From NCBI RefSeq assembly GCF_040045035.1, contig NZ_JBDZDS010000005.1, positions 62,001 to 126,000 on the forward strand: a stretch of 64,000 nucleotides of DNA. The letters run 5' to 3'. Positions 1 through 9,086 of the stretch are shown here, one piece after another. Each line of letters opens with the position of its first letter. Positions within the stretch are counted from its first letter, which is position 1. The DNA comes from Pseudaminobacter sp040045035 (GTDB lineage Bacteria; Pseudomonadota; Alphaproteobacteria; Rhizobiales; Rhizobiaceae). The position numbers were made by a program, and so were the translations under genes. The notes below the pieces were generated by a model. The model was not told the origin of the DNA and made no database searches. It saw only the letters and a program-made list of their open reading frames with translations.

Positions 1-692
1 CCCGCATAGTCGGAATCGCCGCCGCGCTCGAAAACTACTTCCGCTCCGAGGCGGGCCGCCTCGGCGCGGAACGCGTCCTCGCGCTCGACGATGCTCGGCG
101 TGCCGGATTTCGATCCGGCAAGGCCGAGCCTCCTGAAGCCGCGGCCGACGAAACGAGCGGCTGCCTCGCGTGCCGCCGCCTTGTTGTCGATGCGGACATG
201 ATCGCAATCGGATTCCGAACGGCCGATGACGATCAGCGGCTGGCCATTGCAGCGCGCGAGATCGACGAAGGAGGAGGGCGGCGAGCCGGAGAGGATGATG
301 GTTGCCTCGGCTCGATAGCCGAACAGCGCCTTGCGGGCGGCGTCGAGTTCCGGCTCTGTCTGGCCGGTGTCGATGATGATCGGCACATTGCCGCGCCGGA
401 TGAGCGCCCTGGAAAGGGCTGCCATCAGATGCGCCCTGAAGCCGACCTCGGGCTTGGTGACGACGAGGCCGACGAGCCGGCTGGCATTCGCCAGCAGGCC
501 GCGCGCGAGGTCGTTGACCTGGTAGCCCAGTTCCTCGGCCGCGCGCATGACCTTCTCGCGCGTTTCCGGCGAGACGCTGGCGCCGGGGGTAAAGGTGCGT
601 GACACCGCCGAGCGCGATACGCCCGCACGCTGCGCGACCTGCAGGGCGCTGACGAAGCCGGGCTTGGCCGCCACTGTCGTTTCCTCCGCCAT
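1..692 (-). CDS. LacI-family transcriptional regulator (C-terminus outside window)
   Basis: DNA-binding repressor of the LacI/GalR family. About 230 residues are visible. An N-terminal helix-turn-helix (VAQRAGVSRSAVSR, residues about 18-31) is followed by the hinge region and a periplasmic-binding-protein-like sensor domain with strands such as LVGLVV and VPIIID. The start at 692 follows an AGGAGAG-type ribosome site. It lies 10 bp after the stop of an ABC permease gene on the same strand, so it is probably the last gene of the transporter operon and its local regulator; a sugar or related metabolite would be the usual effector. The C-terminal part runs off the left edge. Confidence 0.9.
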   Translation of the reverse strand, partial: MAEETTVAAKPGFVSALQVAQRAGVSRSAVSRTFTPGASVSPETREKVMRAAEELGYQVNDLARGLLANASRLVGLVVTKPEVGFRAHLMAALSRALIRRGNVPIIIDTGQTEPELDAARKALFGYRAEATIILSGSPPSSFVDLARCNGQPLIVIGRSESDCDHVRIDNKAAAREAAARFVGRGFRRLGLAGSKSGTPSIVEREDAFRAEAARLGAEVVFERGGDSDYA

Positions 693-702
693 CCTGCTCT
701 CC

Positions 703-1548
703 TCAGCGCCCGACCCTGGACAGCACGTCGGCCTTCAGGAATCGCTCCACCACCAGCATGAAACCGACCGACGGAATGAGAAGCAACAGCGCGGTGATGG
801 ACGCGATCTGGTAGTTGCCGCCGGCACCTGCATTGTAGAGCAGCAGCGGCAGCATGTTCACATCCGGCGCGCCGACGAAATAGCTGCCGGTGAATTCGTC
901 GAGCGATTCCAGAAAGACGAAGATGGCGCTGGCCATCAGGCCGGGCATGGCAAGCGGCAGGGTCACGTCGCGAAATGTGCGCAAGGGGCCGGCGCCGATG
1001 GAGCGCGCTGCCTGCTCGAGCTCGACATCGACCGCCGCGAAGGCCGCTGTGGCGATCCAGACGGCGAAGACGAGGCCGTGCGTGACATGCACGAGCACGA
1101 CGCCGGCAACGGTGCCGTTGAGGCCGATCTCATAGAAAAGACGCGCGATGTTGACATAGATCGGAAGGTTCGGGAACGCCTGCGGAATCATGAAGGCTAG
1201 CAGGATCAGGCCGCGCAGCGGCAGCTTCAGCCGCGCCAGCGCGTAGCCAGCAGGGATCGCCAGCGCCAGCGAAACGACGACGGTGAGGATCGCGACGACG
1301 ACGCTGTTGGTCAGCGATTCCATCGCGTTGCCGCGCGGCGAGAACACGCGGGCCCAGAAGCTGAAGCCATATTCCAGCGGCAGGGTGTGCGGAAAGTACC
1401 AGCGCTCGGTCACCGCCCACAAAAGCAGGTTTGCCAGCGGCCCGAAGATGGCGAAGGCGAGCACTCCGAGGAGAATGCCGCGCGGCAGCCACCAGAGATC
1501 GAAGCGCAGGCGCGACGGCGCGGCGATGGAATTGGTCAGCGCGGTCAT
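703..1548 (-). CDS. ABC transporter permease (second permease)
   Basis: Inner-membrane permease of a binding-protein-dependent importer, 281 residues with about six hydrophobic segments. The cytoplasmic EAA-type loop that docks on the ATPase is visible (EQAARSIGAGPLRTFRDV). I chose the ATG at 1548 because it overlaps the TGA of the upstream permease by 4 bp (ATGA), a typical translational-coupling arrangement; the longer frame to 1593 would overlap the neighbour more. The family resembles the PotC/ThiP/AfuB group (spermidine, thiamine, iron, phosphonate or sugar importers); the substrate cannot be read from the sequence. Confidence 0.88.
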   Translation of the reverse strand: MTALTNSIAAPSRLRFDLWWLPRGILLGVLAFAIFGPLANLLLWAVTERWYFPHTLPLEYGFSFWARVFSPRGNAMESLTNSVVVAILTVVVSLALAIPAGYALARLKLPLRGLILLAFMIPQAFPNLPIYVNIARLFYEIGLNGTVAGVVLVHVTHGLVFAVWIATAAFAAVDVELEQAARSIGAGPLRTFRDVTLPLAMPGLMASAIFVFLESLDEFTGSYFVGAPDVNMLPLLLYNAGAGGNYQIASITALLLLIPSVGFMLVVERFLKADVLSRVGR

Positions 1549-2366
1549 GCCCGCTCCTTCATGGTCTGGCGCAGATAGATCCAGGCGACGCATGCCGTCA
1601 CGCCGAGCGAAATGAGGCCGAGCGCATTGGCGACGCCATAATCGCCATAGGCGTTGATGCGGAAGGCGATGTCGGCGGTGATCATGGTCGGCGACTGCGC
1701 ATTGATCATCAGCGGCACGGACAGCACCGACATCATGGTCACGAAGGACAGGATCAGGCCGACAACCAGCGTGGTGGCGACCTGCGGCAGCACGATCTCC
1801 AACAGGATGCGCAGGCGCGAGGCGCCGAGATTGCGTGCGGCCTCGATGGTGCCTCGGTCGAGCGAGGCCATGGCGCCCGCCAGCAGAAGCGTCACGAAGG
1901 GCGTTTGTTTCCAGACGAAGGCAATGACGATGCCGCGCCAGTCCAGCATGCCGCTTGCCTGCATCGGCGTGATGAGCCCCGCGCCGATCAGCATATTGTT
2001 CATCAGGCCGTTCTTGGCGAGAAAGGTGCGCAGCACCTGGCCGACCACGATGAAGGGAATGAACATGGGCCAGCGGTAAAGCCAGCGCAGAATGGCGACC
2101 GCGCGCGGGTTTTCTCCGAGCGTCAGATAGCCGGCTATGGCCGTCGACAGCGCACCGATGATGAATGCCGAGAAGGAGACGATCACCACCGTGAAGATGA
2201 TGTCCTGCGTGTAGAGCGCAAAGGCCTTCTCGAAATTGGCAAGCCCGTAGCGCCCATCAGCCACGAATGCGCCGACGACCGACGCGGCGAGCGGCACGAG
2301 GAAAAGCAGCACGATGACCGCAAGGGCGGGCAGGACAAGGATCAGACCGAGCAGGCGCTTCGACAT
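1545..2366 (-). CDS. ABC transporter permease (first permease)
   Basis: Inner-membrane permease partner, 273 residues. The N-terminus (MSKRLLGLILVLPALAVIV) is a membrane-inserting segment, and an EAA loop (EAARNLGASRLRILLEIVLPQ-like, near residue 170) marks the ATPase contact. It sits 73 bp downstream of the binding-protein gene and overlaps the next permease by 4 bp, so the two permeases are presumably made as a heterodimer. PotB-like permease family. Confidence 0.88.
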   Translation of the reverse strand: MSKRLLGLILVLPALAVIVLLFLVPLAASVVGAFVADGRYGLANFEKAFALYTQDIIFTVVIVSFSAFIIGALSTAIAGYLTLGENPRAVAILRWLYRWPMFIPFIVVGQVLRTFLAKNGLMNNMLIGAGLITPMQASGMLDWRGIVIAFVWKQTPFVTLLLAGAMASLDRGTIEAARNLGASRLRILLEIVLPQVATTLVVGLILSFVTMMSVLSVPLMINAQSPTMITADIAFRINAYGDYGVANALGLISLGVTACVAWIYLRQTMKERA

Positions 2367-2439
2367 CGACGGGAACCTGATAGAGGGTAGGCCCGGCGCC
2401 TCAGACGAGGAGCCGGGCCGGGAAATGTGAGGCTCAGCC

Positions 2440-3579
2440 TTAGTTGGCGGCCTGGCGTTCGTAGGCTTCCAGGATCGCGTTGTTGTAGGGCGCGATCGGG
2501 AAGGTCTTGCCGTTCGTCGCCAGGTCTTCCGGCGAGATGTCGGTGAAGAGCTTGTTCCAGGATGCTTCGTCGAGCTCGGGCTGGACGTACTTGGCGTCGA
2601 TGCCCGGATACCAGTTGAAGCGCTTGACGATGCCTTCGCCCTGCACCTTCGGGCTGGTGGCGAGCGCCACGAACTTCTCGGCGAGATCCTTGTTGGCGGC
2701 CTTGGCCGGGATCACATAGTGCATCGGCTGGCCGGGCATGCCGGGGGCCGGCAGCACGAGCTTGATTTCCGGCGGCATGCGGCCGTCAGCCTGCCAGGAA
2801 TAGAACATGTCCACCCACACCGGGCCGATGGCGATTTCGCCGCGGCTCAGAAGGTCTAGCGTGCCGGCATTGCCGGGGGTGAGCGTCGCGTTCTGGGTAA
2901 AATCCTTCAGGCTGGCGAAGGCGCCGTCCCACTTCTTGGTCTCGGCCTCTTCGAAGGGACCGTTCATCAGCTTGTTCGCATCGCTGCCGCCGAAGGCGTA
3001 AATCCAGCCCATGACGAAGCTGACGCCCGAGGCGCCGCCCTTGATGCCGTTGTAGCCGAACTGCTTGGGGTGCTCCTTGGCCCAGGCGACCAGTTCCTCG
3101 TAGCTCTTCGGCGGGTTGGCGACGAGAGCCGGGTTGTAGGCGAGCGCGGTCTGGCTGTTGAACATCGGCATGACATAGCCGCTGACATTGGTGCCAAGGG
3201 CCATATCGGCATTGGCGCGCGTCACCAGCTTGCCGGTCTCGATGTTCGGGCGATAGGCCTCGAGGTAACCGGCCTGGACCATTGGGCCGGCGAACTTCTC
3301 ATGCACCACGGCCACGTCCGTGTCCCACTTCTCGGAGCCGGCCTTGGCCTGCGCTTCGAAGCGCTCGGTGATCTTCTGGGAACCGGCATCGCCCGGGCCC
3401 GTGCCGACGGCGCGGACGGTGTTGCCGGGATATTCCTTCTCGAACAACGGCCCGAGATATTCGTTGATGTAGTCGACCATGTTCTGGTCGCCTGCGGTCA
3501 CCACCGTCAGTTCGGCGGCGGTGGCAGGCACCGTGCCGAGGACGAGCGCCAGCGCCGTCGCTTGCAGGAAAGTCTTCAT
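2440..3579 (-). CDS. ABC transporter extracellular solute-binding protein, family 1
   Basis: Periplasmic binding protein of the operon, 379 residues. Residues 1-22 form a Sec signal peptide ending ATA-A, followed by the mature start ELTVVTAGDQNMVDYINEYL. The domain matches family 1 solute-binding proteins (PotD/AfuA/phosphonate-type). An in-frame extension to 3753 exists, but the ATG at 3579 begins the signal peptide and has a GGAGAT ribosome site, so I use it. It lies 26 bp after the ATPase stop. The ligand is unknown; the polyamine, iron or organophosphonate classes are all possible. Confidence 0.88.
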   Translation of the reverse strand: MKTFLQATALALVLGTVPATAAELTVVTAGDQNMVDYINEYLGPLFEKEYPGNTVRAVGTGPGDAGSQKITERFEAQAKAGSEKWDTDVAVVHEKFAGPMVQAGYLEAYRPNIETGKLVTRANADMALGTNVSGYVMPMFNSQTALAYNPALVANPPKSYEELVAWAKEHPKQFGYNGIKGGASGVSFVMGWIYAFGGSDANKLMNGPFEEAETKKWDGAFASLKDFTQNATLTPGNAGTLDLLSRGEIAIGPVWVDMFYSWQADGRMPPEIKLVLPAPGMPGQPMHYVIPAKAANKDLAEKFVALATSPKVQGEGIVKRFNWYPGIDAKYVQPELDEASWNKLFTDISPEDLATNGKTFPIAPYNNAILEAYERQAAN

Positions 3580-3605
3580 GGGTAGGGATCTCCGGTTGAA
3601 GAGGG

Positions 3606-4760
3606 TCAGGCTTCGGATGTTTCCAAGGCGCGGTTTTGGATGCCGCTCCGGGAAGGGTTGGCGGGGGAGGGCGCAGCCTCCCGCGTCGTGAACAAGAAAA
3701 GAGCCTCGTGCGGGATACGGACCTTCACGGTCTCGCCGGGCGCAAAGGCGCATGGTGCGTCGACCAGGATCTCGGCGTCACCGACGCGAACCGAATGCCG
3801 CCACAAGCCGCCGGGATAGCTGACATTGCCGACCCGCCCTTCAAGTTCGAGATTGGAGGGCGGCAGGCTTTCCGTGGATTTGCCGGTCAGCAGCTGGGCT
3901 GCCTCGGCCCGGAAGCGCGCTTCCACCGTGCCGCTGGCCAGCGGGCGGCCGTCGAGCGGCACCACGCAGCCCGCATTGCCGTTTCCGGGCACGATCTCGA
4001 AGCGGGAGGCTTCTGCGTGGCCGGTCAGGACCAGCCTGTTTTCCGCGCCCATGAAGGCGGCCACGAAGGAAGAGGCCGGACGGTTGTAAACGTCCTCGGG
4101 CGTGCCCTGCTGGGCAATGCGACCGCCATTCATGATGACGATGCGGTCGGCCATCACCATGGCCTCCTCCCGGTCGTGCGTGACATGGACGGCGGTGATG
4201 CCGAGGCGCTGTTGCAGCGCGCGGATCTCGTGGCGCACCTGCAGCCGGATGCGGGCATCGAGATTGGACAGCGGCTCGTCGAGCAGCAGGATCTGCGGAT
4301 CGATCGCCAGCGCCCGCCCAAGCGCCACGCGCTGGCGCTGGCCGCCGGACAGTTCGCCCGGCTTGCGCGCGCCGAGACCGGAGAGGCCGAGCAGCGCTTC
4401 CATCTCGGCGACGCGGCGCTCGATCTCCGCGCGCGGCTGGCGCTTGAGCTTGAGCCCATAGCCGATGTTCTGCGCAACCGTCATGTGTGGCCACAGCGCA
4501 TAGGACTGGAACACCAGCGCCATGCCGCGCCGGTCCGGCGGCAGGTTCGTCACGTTCCGGCCGGCCACGCTAATGGCGCCGCCGCTCGGCTGGACGAAGC
4601 CAGCAATCGCCCTCAGCAACGTGGTCTTGCCGCAGCCGGACGAGCCCAGGAGGGCGACGAACTCGCCTCTCCGGATCGTCAGGTCCAGCCCGTTAAGGAC
4701 CGCCGTGGCGGCATAGCCAGCCGACAGATTCGTAACGCACAAAAAACCATCTTCGCTCAT
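3606..4760 (-). CDS. ABC transporter ATP-binding protein (PotA/UgpC type)
   Basis: Cytoplasmic ATPase of the importer, 384 residues. It has Walker A GSSGCGKTT (about residues 39-47), the signature LSGGQRQR, Walker B ILLLDEPLSNLDA and the switch His in VHVTHDREEAM, followed by a C-terminal TOBE-like domain of about 120 residues. It is the first gene of the leftward operon (ATPase, binding protein, permease, permease, LacI regulator). The frame opens to 4838; I prefer the ATG at 4760 because the conserved domain begins directly after it. Confidence 0.9.
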   Translation of the reverse strand: MSEDGFLCVTNLSAGYAATAVLNGLDLTIRRGEFVALLGSSGCGKTTLLRAIAGFVQPSGGAISVAGRNVTNLPPDRRGMALVFQSYALWPHMTVAQNIGYGLKLKRQPRAEIERRVAEMEALLGLSGLGARKPGELSGGQRQRVALGRALAIDPQILLLDEPLSNLDARIRLQVRHEIRALQQRLGITAVHVTHDREEAMVMADRIVIMNGGRIAQQGTPEDVYNRPASSFVAAFMGAENRLVLTGHAEASRFEIVPGNGNAGCVVPLDGRPLASGTVEARFRAEAAQLLTGKSTESLPPSNLELEGRVGNVSYPGGLWRHSVRVGDAEILVDAPCAFAPGETVKVRIPHEALFLFTTREAAPSPANPSRSGIQNRALETSEA

Positions 4761-5368
4761 CTTTATGCCTTGCACAGCTGTGCAAATGGTGACGCAGCAC
4801 CCTTCGCCGAGCGCAGGCATAAGAACGTTACTTAACACGCGTATGACGGTTGCCGCCGCGATTTCGAGAAAAAGGCCTCGCTGCCACCAGGCATGAGGAC
4901 GCGGATCTGGAGCAGAATCTGGTCGCGGCTCTCTCGATCAATTGACGGAAACGCGAAACGAGCCCATGGCCGCCGGGTTCCTGCCCACCGATAGGGCGCC
5001 GCGCGAAGACGACGCGATAGTCGCGACTAATTTCATCAGCCATGCTGCTCTCCCGCAGGGCTGAGCCGAGGCCCTTACTAGGCACCAAGCCCAAGCCGAA
5101 CAAGCCCTTGATCCTGCAAGCGGTGCATTACCCGCGCTCTGCTTCTGGCCATTTCGGTGCGAAAGTGGGCGGAGTTTCACACGGCGTTCGGTTGGCGAAG
5201 CGACGGGGTTGGCGTCGGCCAAACCGGCTAACGCAGAATGTCTGATTTTTCTGAGTTTACCCCGAAAGCCGACGGTCCGATTCCGACCCCCATACAGTCA
5301 TCGAAACAACGCGCCAGACGAGACGCTTGTGTGGCGATCCCGAACGTGGATCTTTCTATCGCCTGATG
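4761..5368. other. Intergenic stretch without a supported gene
   Basis: About 600 bp upstream of the ABC operon. Several short frames exist on both strands (for example 4828-5103 minus), but none shows a family I recognise and they overlap one another. It should contain the operon promoter. It borders a broken mcrC fragment, so it may be debris from the loss of a restriction locus. Confidence 0.4.
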
Positions 5369-5644
5369 CTAGTGCGCGATAATGCCCCGTGCGGGGGGCT
5401 TGTCAGGGTGCGTGCCAGCAATCGCCGCTAGGCGCTCGTCGATTCCAGCCACCGTAGAGATGTCGATGGTCGCCATTCTCAGCCGTCTGGCACCGCCAGG
5501 GACCCGATGATCAGCCTGAACGCCTTCGCTCGTCGCTAGTCCGGCGTGGCGTGGATAGAGCAGGGTCAGCGTTCCGCACCGGTAGAGCTCTCCGTAAGTC
5601 ATCATTTGATAGACGTCCCCTTGGGAAACACCACGCTTCGTCAA
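5369..5644 (-). pseudogene. McrC-like restriction subunit, C-terminal remnant
   Basis: The 91-residue frame opens with TTG and contains GVSQGDVYQMMTYGELYRC then LTLLYPRHAGL, which matches the C-terminal part of McrC, the partner of the McrB GTPase in modified-DNA restriction. In intact proteins of about 350-450 residues, the nuclease domain precedes and includes this segment. Here the frame runs into a TAG about 50 bp upstream and no mcrB or upstream mcrC sequence is present. I read it as the tail of a deleted type IV restriction locus. Family assignment is by motif memory, not by search. Confidence 0.6.
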
Positions 5645-5763
5645 CGCGGGCGGCGAGGCTCTCCGGAGACGTGCGCGACCGCGGGATCGCTATTCAGAGG
5701 AGGACCAGTTCGAAATCACCGAGTGGACTCGGATCGCGTTTAGGTCATCTCAAACGAATGCTG

Positions 5764-7356
5764 CTACTTTGGTGCATTGCCTTGTCTGACAGCCAGATCC
5801 GGGAAGCGACTTTTCAGTTCTGGCGGGATTACACGCTCGCCATGCATGTTGACGAGATGAACAGACAGTCCCAGCAACACGTTCTTCTGGTGGTGCCGGC
5901 GCTCAAACTGGCGTGCAGAGACCCTGTACAGGTACATGAGCATGCGTTGCCCGTGGGCCATCGTCACAGCAGCCAGAACCGGCTTGAGCACCGCCGGGAC
6001 AAGGCGGGCCTTGGGTGACAGGAAGAACAGGCCGACCCTGAGCCGGCTGGCCGGGTCAAGCGTATGAAGCTCGGCCGTCAGTTGGGCGATATCGCCGCGA
6101 CGACCTGCGGCAAGCAAAGCGGTCCCCTTGATGACCAGAAGATAGATGTGGAACTGCGATCCGGCCTTGCTCAGCTCGATTGCCCTGTCGTAGAGCTCGA
6201 TCGCGCGCTCGATATCGCCCTGGCTGGCGTGGATTTGCCCCTTCATGGCAAAGGCCGCAGCAAAGGCGGTGCTTGTCCGGAAGGCTTCGTCGGTGAGCCC
6301 GCACGCCAGTTGCAGATGGCCTCGGCCGAGGAAGCGCAGCACTTTTGCGATTCCCATGAGCAACATGGGCTTGCCCCCGGCTTTCGGCAGCGCTCCCAGC
6401 GCCAGCCGTTCGATCTCATCCTCGATGGCCAGCCATTCGGCATCCGTGAGGGGCGGTGTACCCGGCATGAGCGGCGCCAAGACCAATTGTGCATAGCGGT
6501 TGAGCGCGCGCAGAACGGCAATGGTGGGATCATCGGGATTGGCTGCGTGCGCCGCTTCAAGTCTTGGCGCATTCTGGTGCCAGCTTTCGGAACCAGGCGA
6601 GACCAGTCGGGCCGCGTCGTGCAAGCGCAAATGCAATGGCCGGTCGGTCGGCTCCGGGGGCTCGCCGTCAGGCAAGGCCGCATGGGTCCAGATCGACTGG
6701 ACCAGTGATTGAGAGAAGGCTTCCAGATCCGCGCTATGTGACGGACCTGGTAAGGTGATCCGGAAGGGCGCAATCAACATGTTGGTTCGGCCATCCCTGA
6801 GAACCAGCGCCATATGAACGTGCCCGCCGTCGGCCAGCAGGCTCACTTCCAGACTATGGGCAACGGTGCCTACCGCGTCTTGCTCGAACCGCCACTGCGG
6901 CATGCATAGGACCTTACGCTCTTCCCCAAGCGCAGATCCAAGATGCTTCGCGAGGCTCTCGACGATCAACCGGAGCTGGCCCGTGTCCTGTGCGAGACCA
7001 TAAGCAGGACCGATCAGCAGGAAGGCCGAGACGGCTTCGGCCGCGACCGCATCGGCGACCCACAGATAGCCCTCGCCATACTGGGTCGCGATGAAACGAG
7101 GAGCGCGGGCATTGTCTCCCAGCCGCTTGCGCAGGCGGTTGATCAGATAGTCGACATTGCGTTCGCTGAGCTCTCCAGCGAGGTCGCCCAGGCCTTCCAG
7201 CAATTGCGGTCGGGTAACCAGTTTGTGTGGCTGGCGGCTCAATTGCAGGATCAGAGCCCGCTCCTGCCGGGTCAGCCGCAGGACCGTTCCGTCATCTTTC
7301 GTTGCGGAGAGCATGTCGGGCTGGAACATCAGATCGGCATAGCGCACGGATTGCAT
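5764..7356 (-). CDS. Winged-helix (OmpR/PhoB-type) regulator with C-terminal TPR region
   Basis: About 530 residues. An N-terminal winged-helix DNA-binding domain (VLRLTRQERALILQLSRQP, then ERNVDYLINRLRKRLGD, then GEGYLW) is of the OmpR/CadC type but has no receiver domain. A middle region of unknown fold is followed by a helical TPR-like part (MKGQIHASQGDIERAIELY). The frame opens to 7479; I prefer the ATG at 7356 for its GGGAGAG ribosome site. It is divergent from the autotransporter gene, so it may control that operon. Similar one-component regulators often sense through the TPR part; the signal here is unknown. Confidence 0.75.
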   Translation of the reverse strand: MQSVRYADLMFQPDMLSATKDDGTVLRLTRQERALILQLSRQPHKLVTRPQLLEGLGDLAGELSERNVDYLINRLRKRLGDNARAPRFIATQYGEGYLWVADAVAAEAVSAFLLIGPAYGLAQDTGQLRLIVESLAKHLGSALGEERKVLCMPQWRFEQDAVGTVAHSLEVSLLADGGHVHMALVLRDGRTNMLIAPFRITLPGPSHSADLEAFSQSLVQSIWTHAALPDGEPPEPTDRPLHLRLHDAARLVSPGSESWHQNAPRLEAAHAANPDDPTIAVLRALNRYAQLVLAPLMPGTPPLTDAEWLAIEDEIERLALGALPKAGGKPMLLMGIAKVLRFLGRGHLQLACGLTDEAFRTSTAFAAAFAMKGQIHASQGDIERAIELYDRAIELSKAGSQFHIYLLVIKGTALLAAGRRGDIAQLTAELHTLDPASRLRVGLFFLSPKARLVPAVLKPVLAAVTMAHGQRMLMYLYRVSARQFERRHHQKNVLLGLSVHLVNMHGERVIPPELKSRFPDLAVRQGNAPK

Positions 7357-7676
7357 GGCTCTCCCGGTGGGTTGGCGGAGCAGACCCTGGCGTGGCGCCG
7401 GCTCCTCCGGTTCTGTCACAATCGGCTGGCGCCCGGTCAGTTCATGTCTAAAGTATATCCAACAATAGTCATATTGCATGACTCAGGATAAAATTTCCTG
7501 GCATTTGGAAGAAAATAAAATCTCAGAAAACGACGTCAAAACATCTCGGCCAAATATTGGCGCGAGAATGTTTTGTTATGGCTGCTTGGGACGGCAATCA
7601 CAAATCACTTGCGACCATGCTCCAAGGTTGGGTGAGGGACATGGCGCAGGCGCCTGCGCAGGCCGGGGGGAAGCAT
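7357..7676. promoter_or_regulatory. Divergent promoter region between regulator and autotransporter
   Basis: A stretch of about 320 bp separates the divergent winged-helix regulator and the autotransporter. The part at about 7445-7580 is clearly AT-richer than its surroundings (runs such as AAAATAAAATC and CAAATATTGG), which fits promoters and regulator binding. No exact -35/-10 pair can be asserted. Confidence 0.5.
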
Positions 7677-9086
7677 ATGAATCGACCATGTGAGGCCGGC
7701 CGCCGGCAGGCTGCACGCAGCGTGCTTAACGCAAGCGTTTCGGCTGTTGCTCTCACGCTTGCGTTAAGCGCCCGGGCAACGGCCCGGCATCGCCGATCTT
7801 TGTGTTTCTCCCCAGCACTGGCCGCTATTTTCTGGGCGAGCGCCGGGTTCCAGCCGGCGCAGGCGCAAACGGTGACGGTCACCGGTGACGTGGCCCCGGC
7901 CGGAGCCACTTCACCGACATGGAGCATCGGTGGCGACCTCCGTGTTGGCGAGTACGGCACCGGCACGCTGACCATCGCGGATGGCGGCAAGGTCAGCAAT
8001 ACGACCGGCTATATCGGCGGCAGTCCCTCCAACTCAACTGGCACGGTGACGGTCTCCGGCACGGACGCAGGCGGCAACGCCTCGACCTGGACGAATTCCG
8101 GCGCGCTCTATGTCGGCTACCTCGGCACCGGCACGCTGACCGTCGCGGATGGTGGCAAGGTCACCAACACGGTTGGCTATGTCGGCTATGGCTCCAACTC
8201 AACCGGCACGGTGACGGTCTCCGGCACGGACGCAGGCGGCAACGCCTCGACCTGGGCGAATTCCGGGTTCCTTTCTGTCGGCAACTACGGCACCGGCACG
8301 CTGACCATCGCGAACGGTGGCAAGGTCACCAACACGGATGGCTATGTCGGCCGCTATGCCGACTCGACGGGCACGGTGACGGTCTCCGGCACGGACGCCA
8401 GCGGCAACGCCTCGACCTTGACGAATTTCGGCGAGCTTTTTGTCGGCGCCAGCGGCACCGGCACGCTAGCCATCGCGGATGGTGGCTCGGTCACGAACGC
8501 GATTGGCTATATCGGCCGCTACGCCGGCTCGACTGGCACGGTGACGGTCTCCGGCACGGACGCCAGCGGCAACGCCTCGACCTGGACGAATTCCGACTCC
8601 CTCTATGTCGGCGTCTACGACACCGGCACGCTGACCGTCGCGGATGGCGGCAAGGTCAGAAATACGACCGGCTATGTCGGTTGGAACGGCGGCTCGACTG
8701 GCACGGTGACGGTCTCCGGCACGGACGCAGGCGGCAATGCCTCGACCTGGACGAATTCCGGCGCGCTCAATGTCGGCGGCTCCGGCACCGGCACGTTGAC
8801 CGTCGCAGATGGTGGCAAGGTCACCAACACGACTGGCTATATCGGCCGCTACGCCGACTCGACGGGCACGGTGACGGTCTCCGGAGCGGACGCAAGCGGC
8901 AACGCCTCGACCTGGGCGAATTCCGGAGAGCTCTTTGTCGGCTTCATCGGCACCGGCACGCTGAACATCGAGGGCGGCGGCAAGGTCACGAACACGGACG
9001 GCTATATCGGCAGTACCTCCAACTCAACCGGTACGGTGACGGTCTCCGGTACGGACGCCAACGGCAGCGCGCCGGTGCCGAGGTAG
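7677..9086 (+). CDS. Autotransporter adhesin, N-terminal part (signal peptide and repeat passenger)
   Basis: About 469 residues ending in a premature TAG. The ATG at 7677 is preceded by a strong GGGGGGAA ribosome site. A long signal peptide (about 64 residues, with a basic stretch between two hydrophobic parts, ending AQAQ) leads into a passenger made of 55-residue repeats with the motifs STGTVTVSGTDA, GNASTWTNSG and GTGTLTVADGGKVTNT, typical of beta-helical adhesins. The rest of the passenger and the beta-barrel lie in another frame directly downstream, so this looks like the 5' part of one gene broken by an indel near 9064-9110. As it stands it would make a secreted passenger without a translocator. 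Confidence 0.75.
   Translation: MNRPCEAGRRQAARSVLNASVSAVALTLALSARATARHRRSLCFSPALAAIFWASAGFQPAQAQTVTVTGDVAPAGATSPTWSIGGDLRVGEYGTGTLTIADGGKVSNTTGYIGGSPSNSTGTVTVSGTDAGGNASTWTNSGALYVGYLGTGTLTVADGGKVTNTVGYVGYGSNSTGTVTVSGTDAGGNASTWANSGFLSVGNYGTGTLTIANGGKVTNTDGYVGRYADSTGTVTVSGTDASGNASTLTNFGELFVGASGTGTLAIADGGSVTNAIGYIGRYAGSTGTVTVSGTDASGNASTWTNSDSLYVGVYDTGTLTVADGGKVRNTTGYVGWNGGSTGTVTVSGTDAGGNASTWTNSGALNVGGSGTGTLTVADGGKVTNTTGYIGRYADSTGTVTVSGADASGNASTWANSGELFVGFIGTGTLNIEGGGKVTNTDGYIGSTSNSTGTVTVSGTDANGSAPVPR
7724..7769. repeat. Perfect 15-bp inverted repeat inside signal-peptide coding region
   Basis: The left arm GCTTAACGCAAGCGT (7724-7738) and right arm ACGCTTGCGTTAAGC (7755-7769) are exact reverse complements separated by 16 bp. 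The repeat lies 47-92 bp after the ATG of the autotransporter. It could form a strong mRNA hairpin near the 5' end of the coding sequence or be a palindromic protein-binding site. Confidence 0.8.
7946..9066 (+). repeat. Coding tandem repeat, 165-bp unit, about seven copies
   Basis: The segment GCACGGTGACGGTCTCCGG recurs at 8041, 8206, 8371, 8536, 8701, 8866 and, as GTACGG..., 9031: an exact 165-bp (55-codon) period with no length drift. Each unit encodes one STGTVTVSGTDA...GTGTLTVADGGKV...GY-G block. The last unit is interrupted by the frameshift. Copies differ by scattered substitutions, mainly at the unit junctions. Confidence 0.92.

Noticed and set aside
4828..5222. Short minus frames upstream of the ABC operon
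   Set aside because: No recognisable domain and mutually overlapping; kept only as unassigned intergenic sequence.
7946..9066. Possible CRISPR array because of regular spacing
   Set aside because: The unit is 165 bp, coding and contiguous without spacers; it encodes adhesin repeats.
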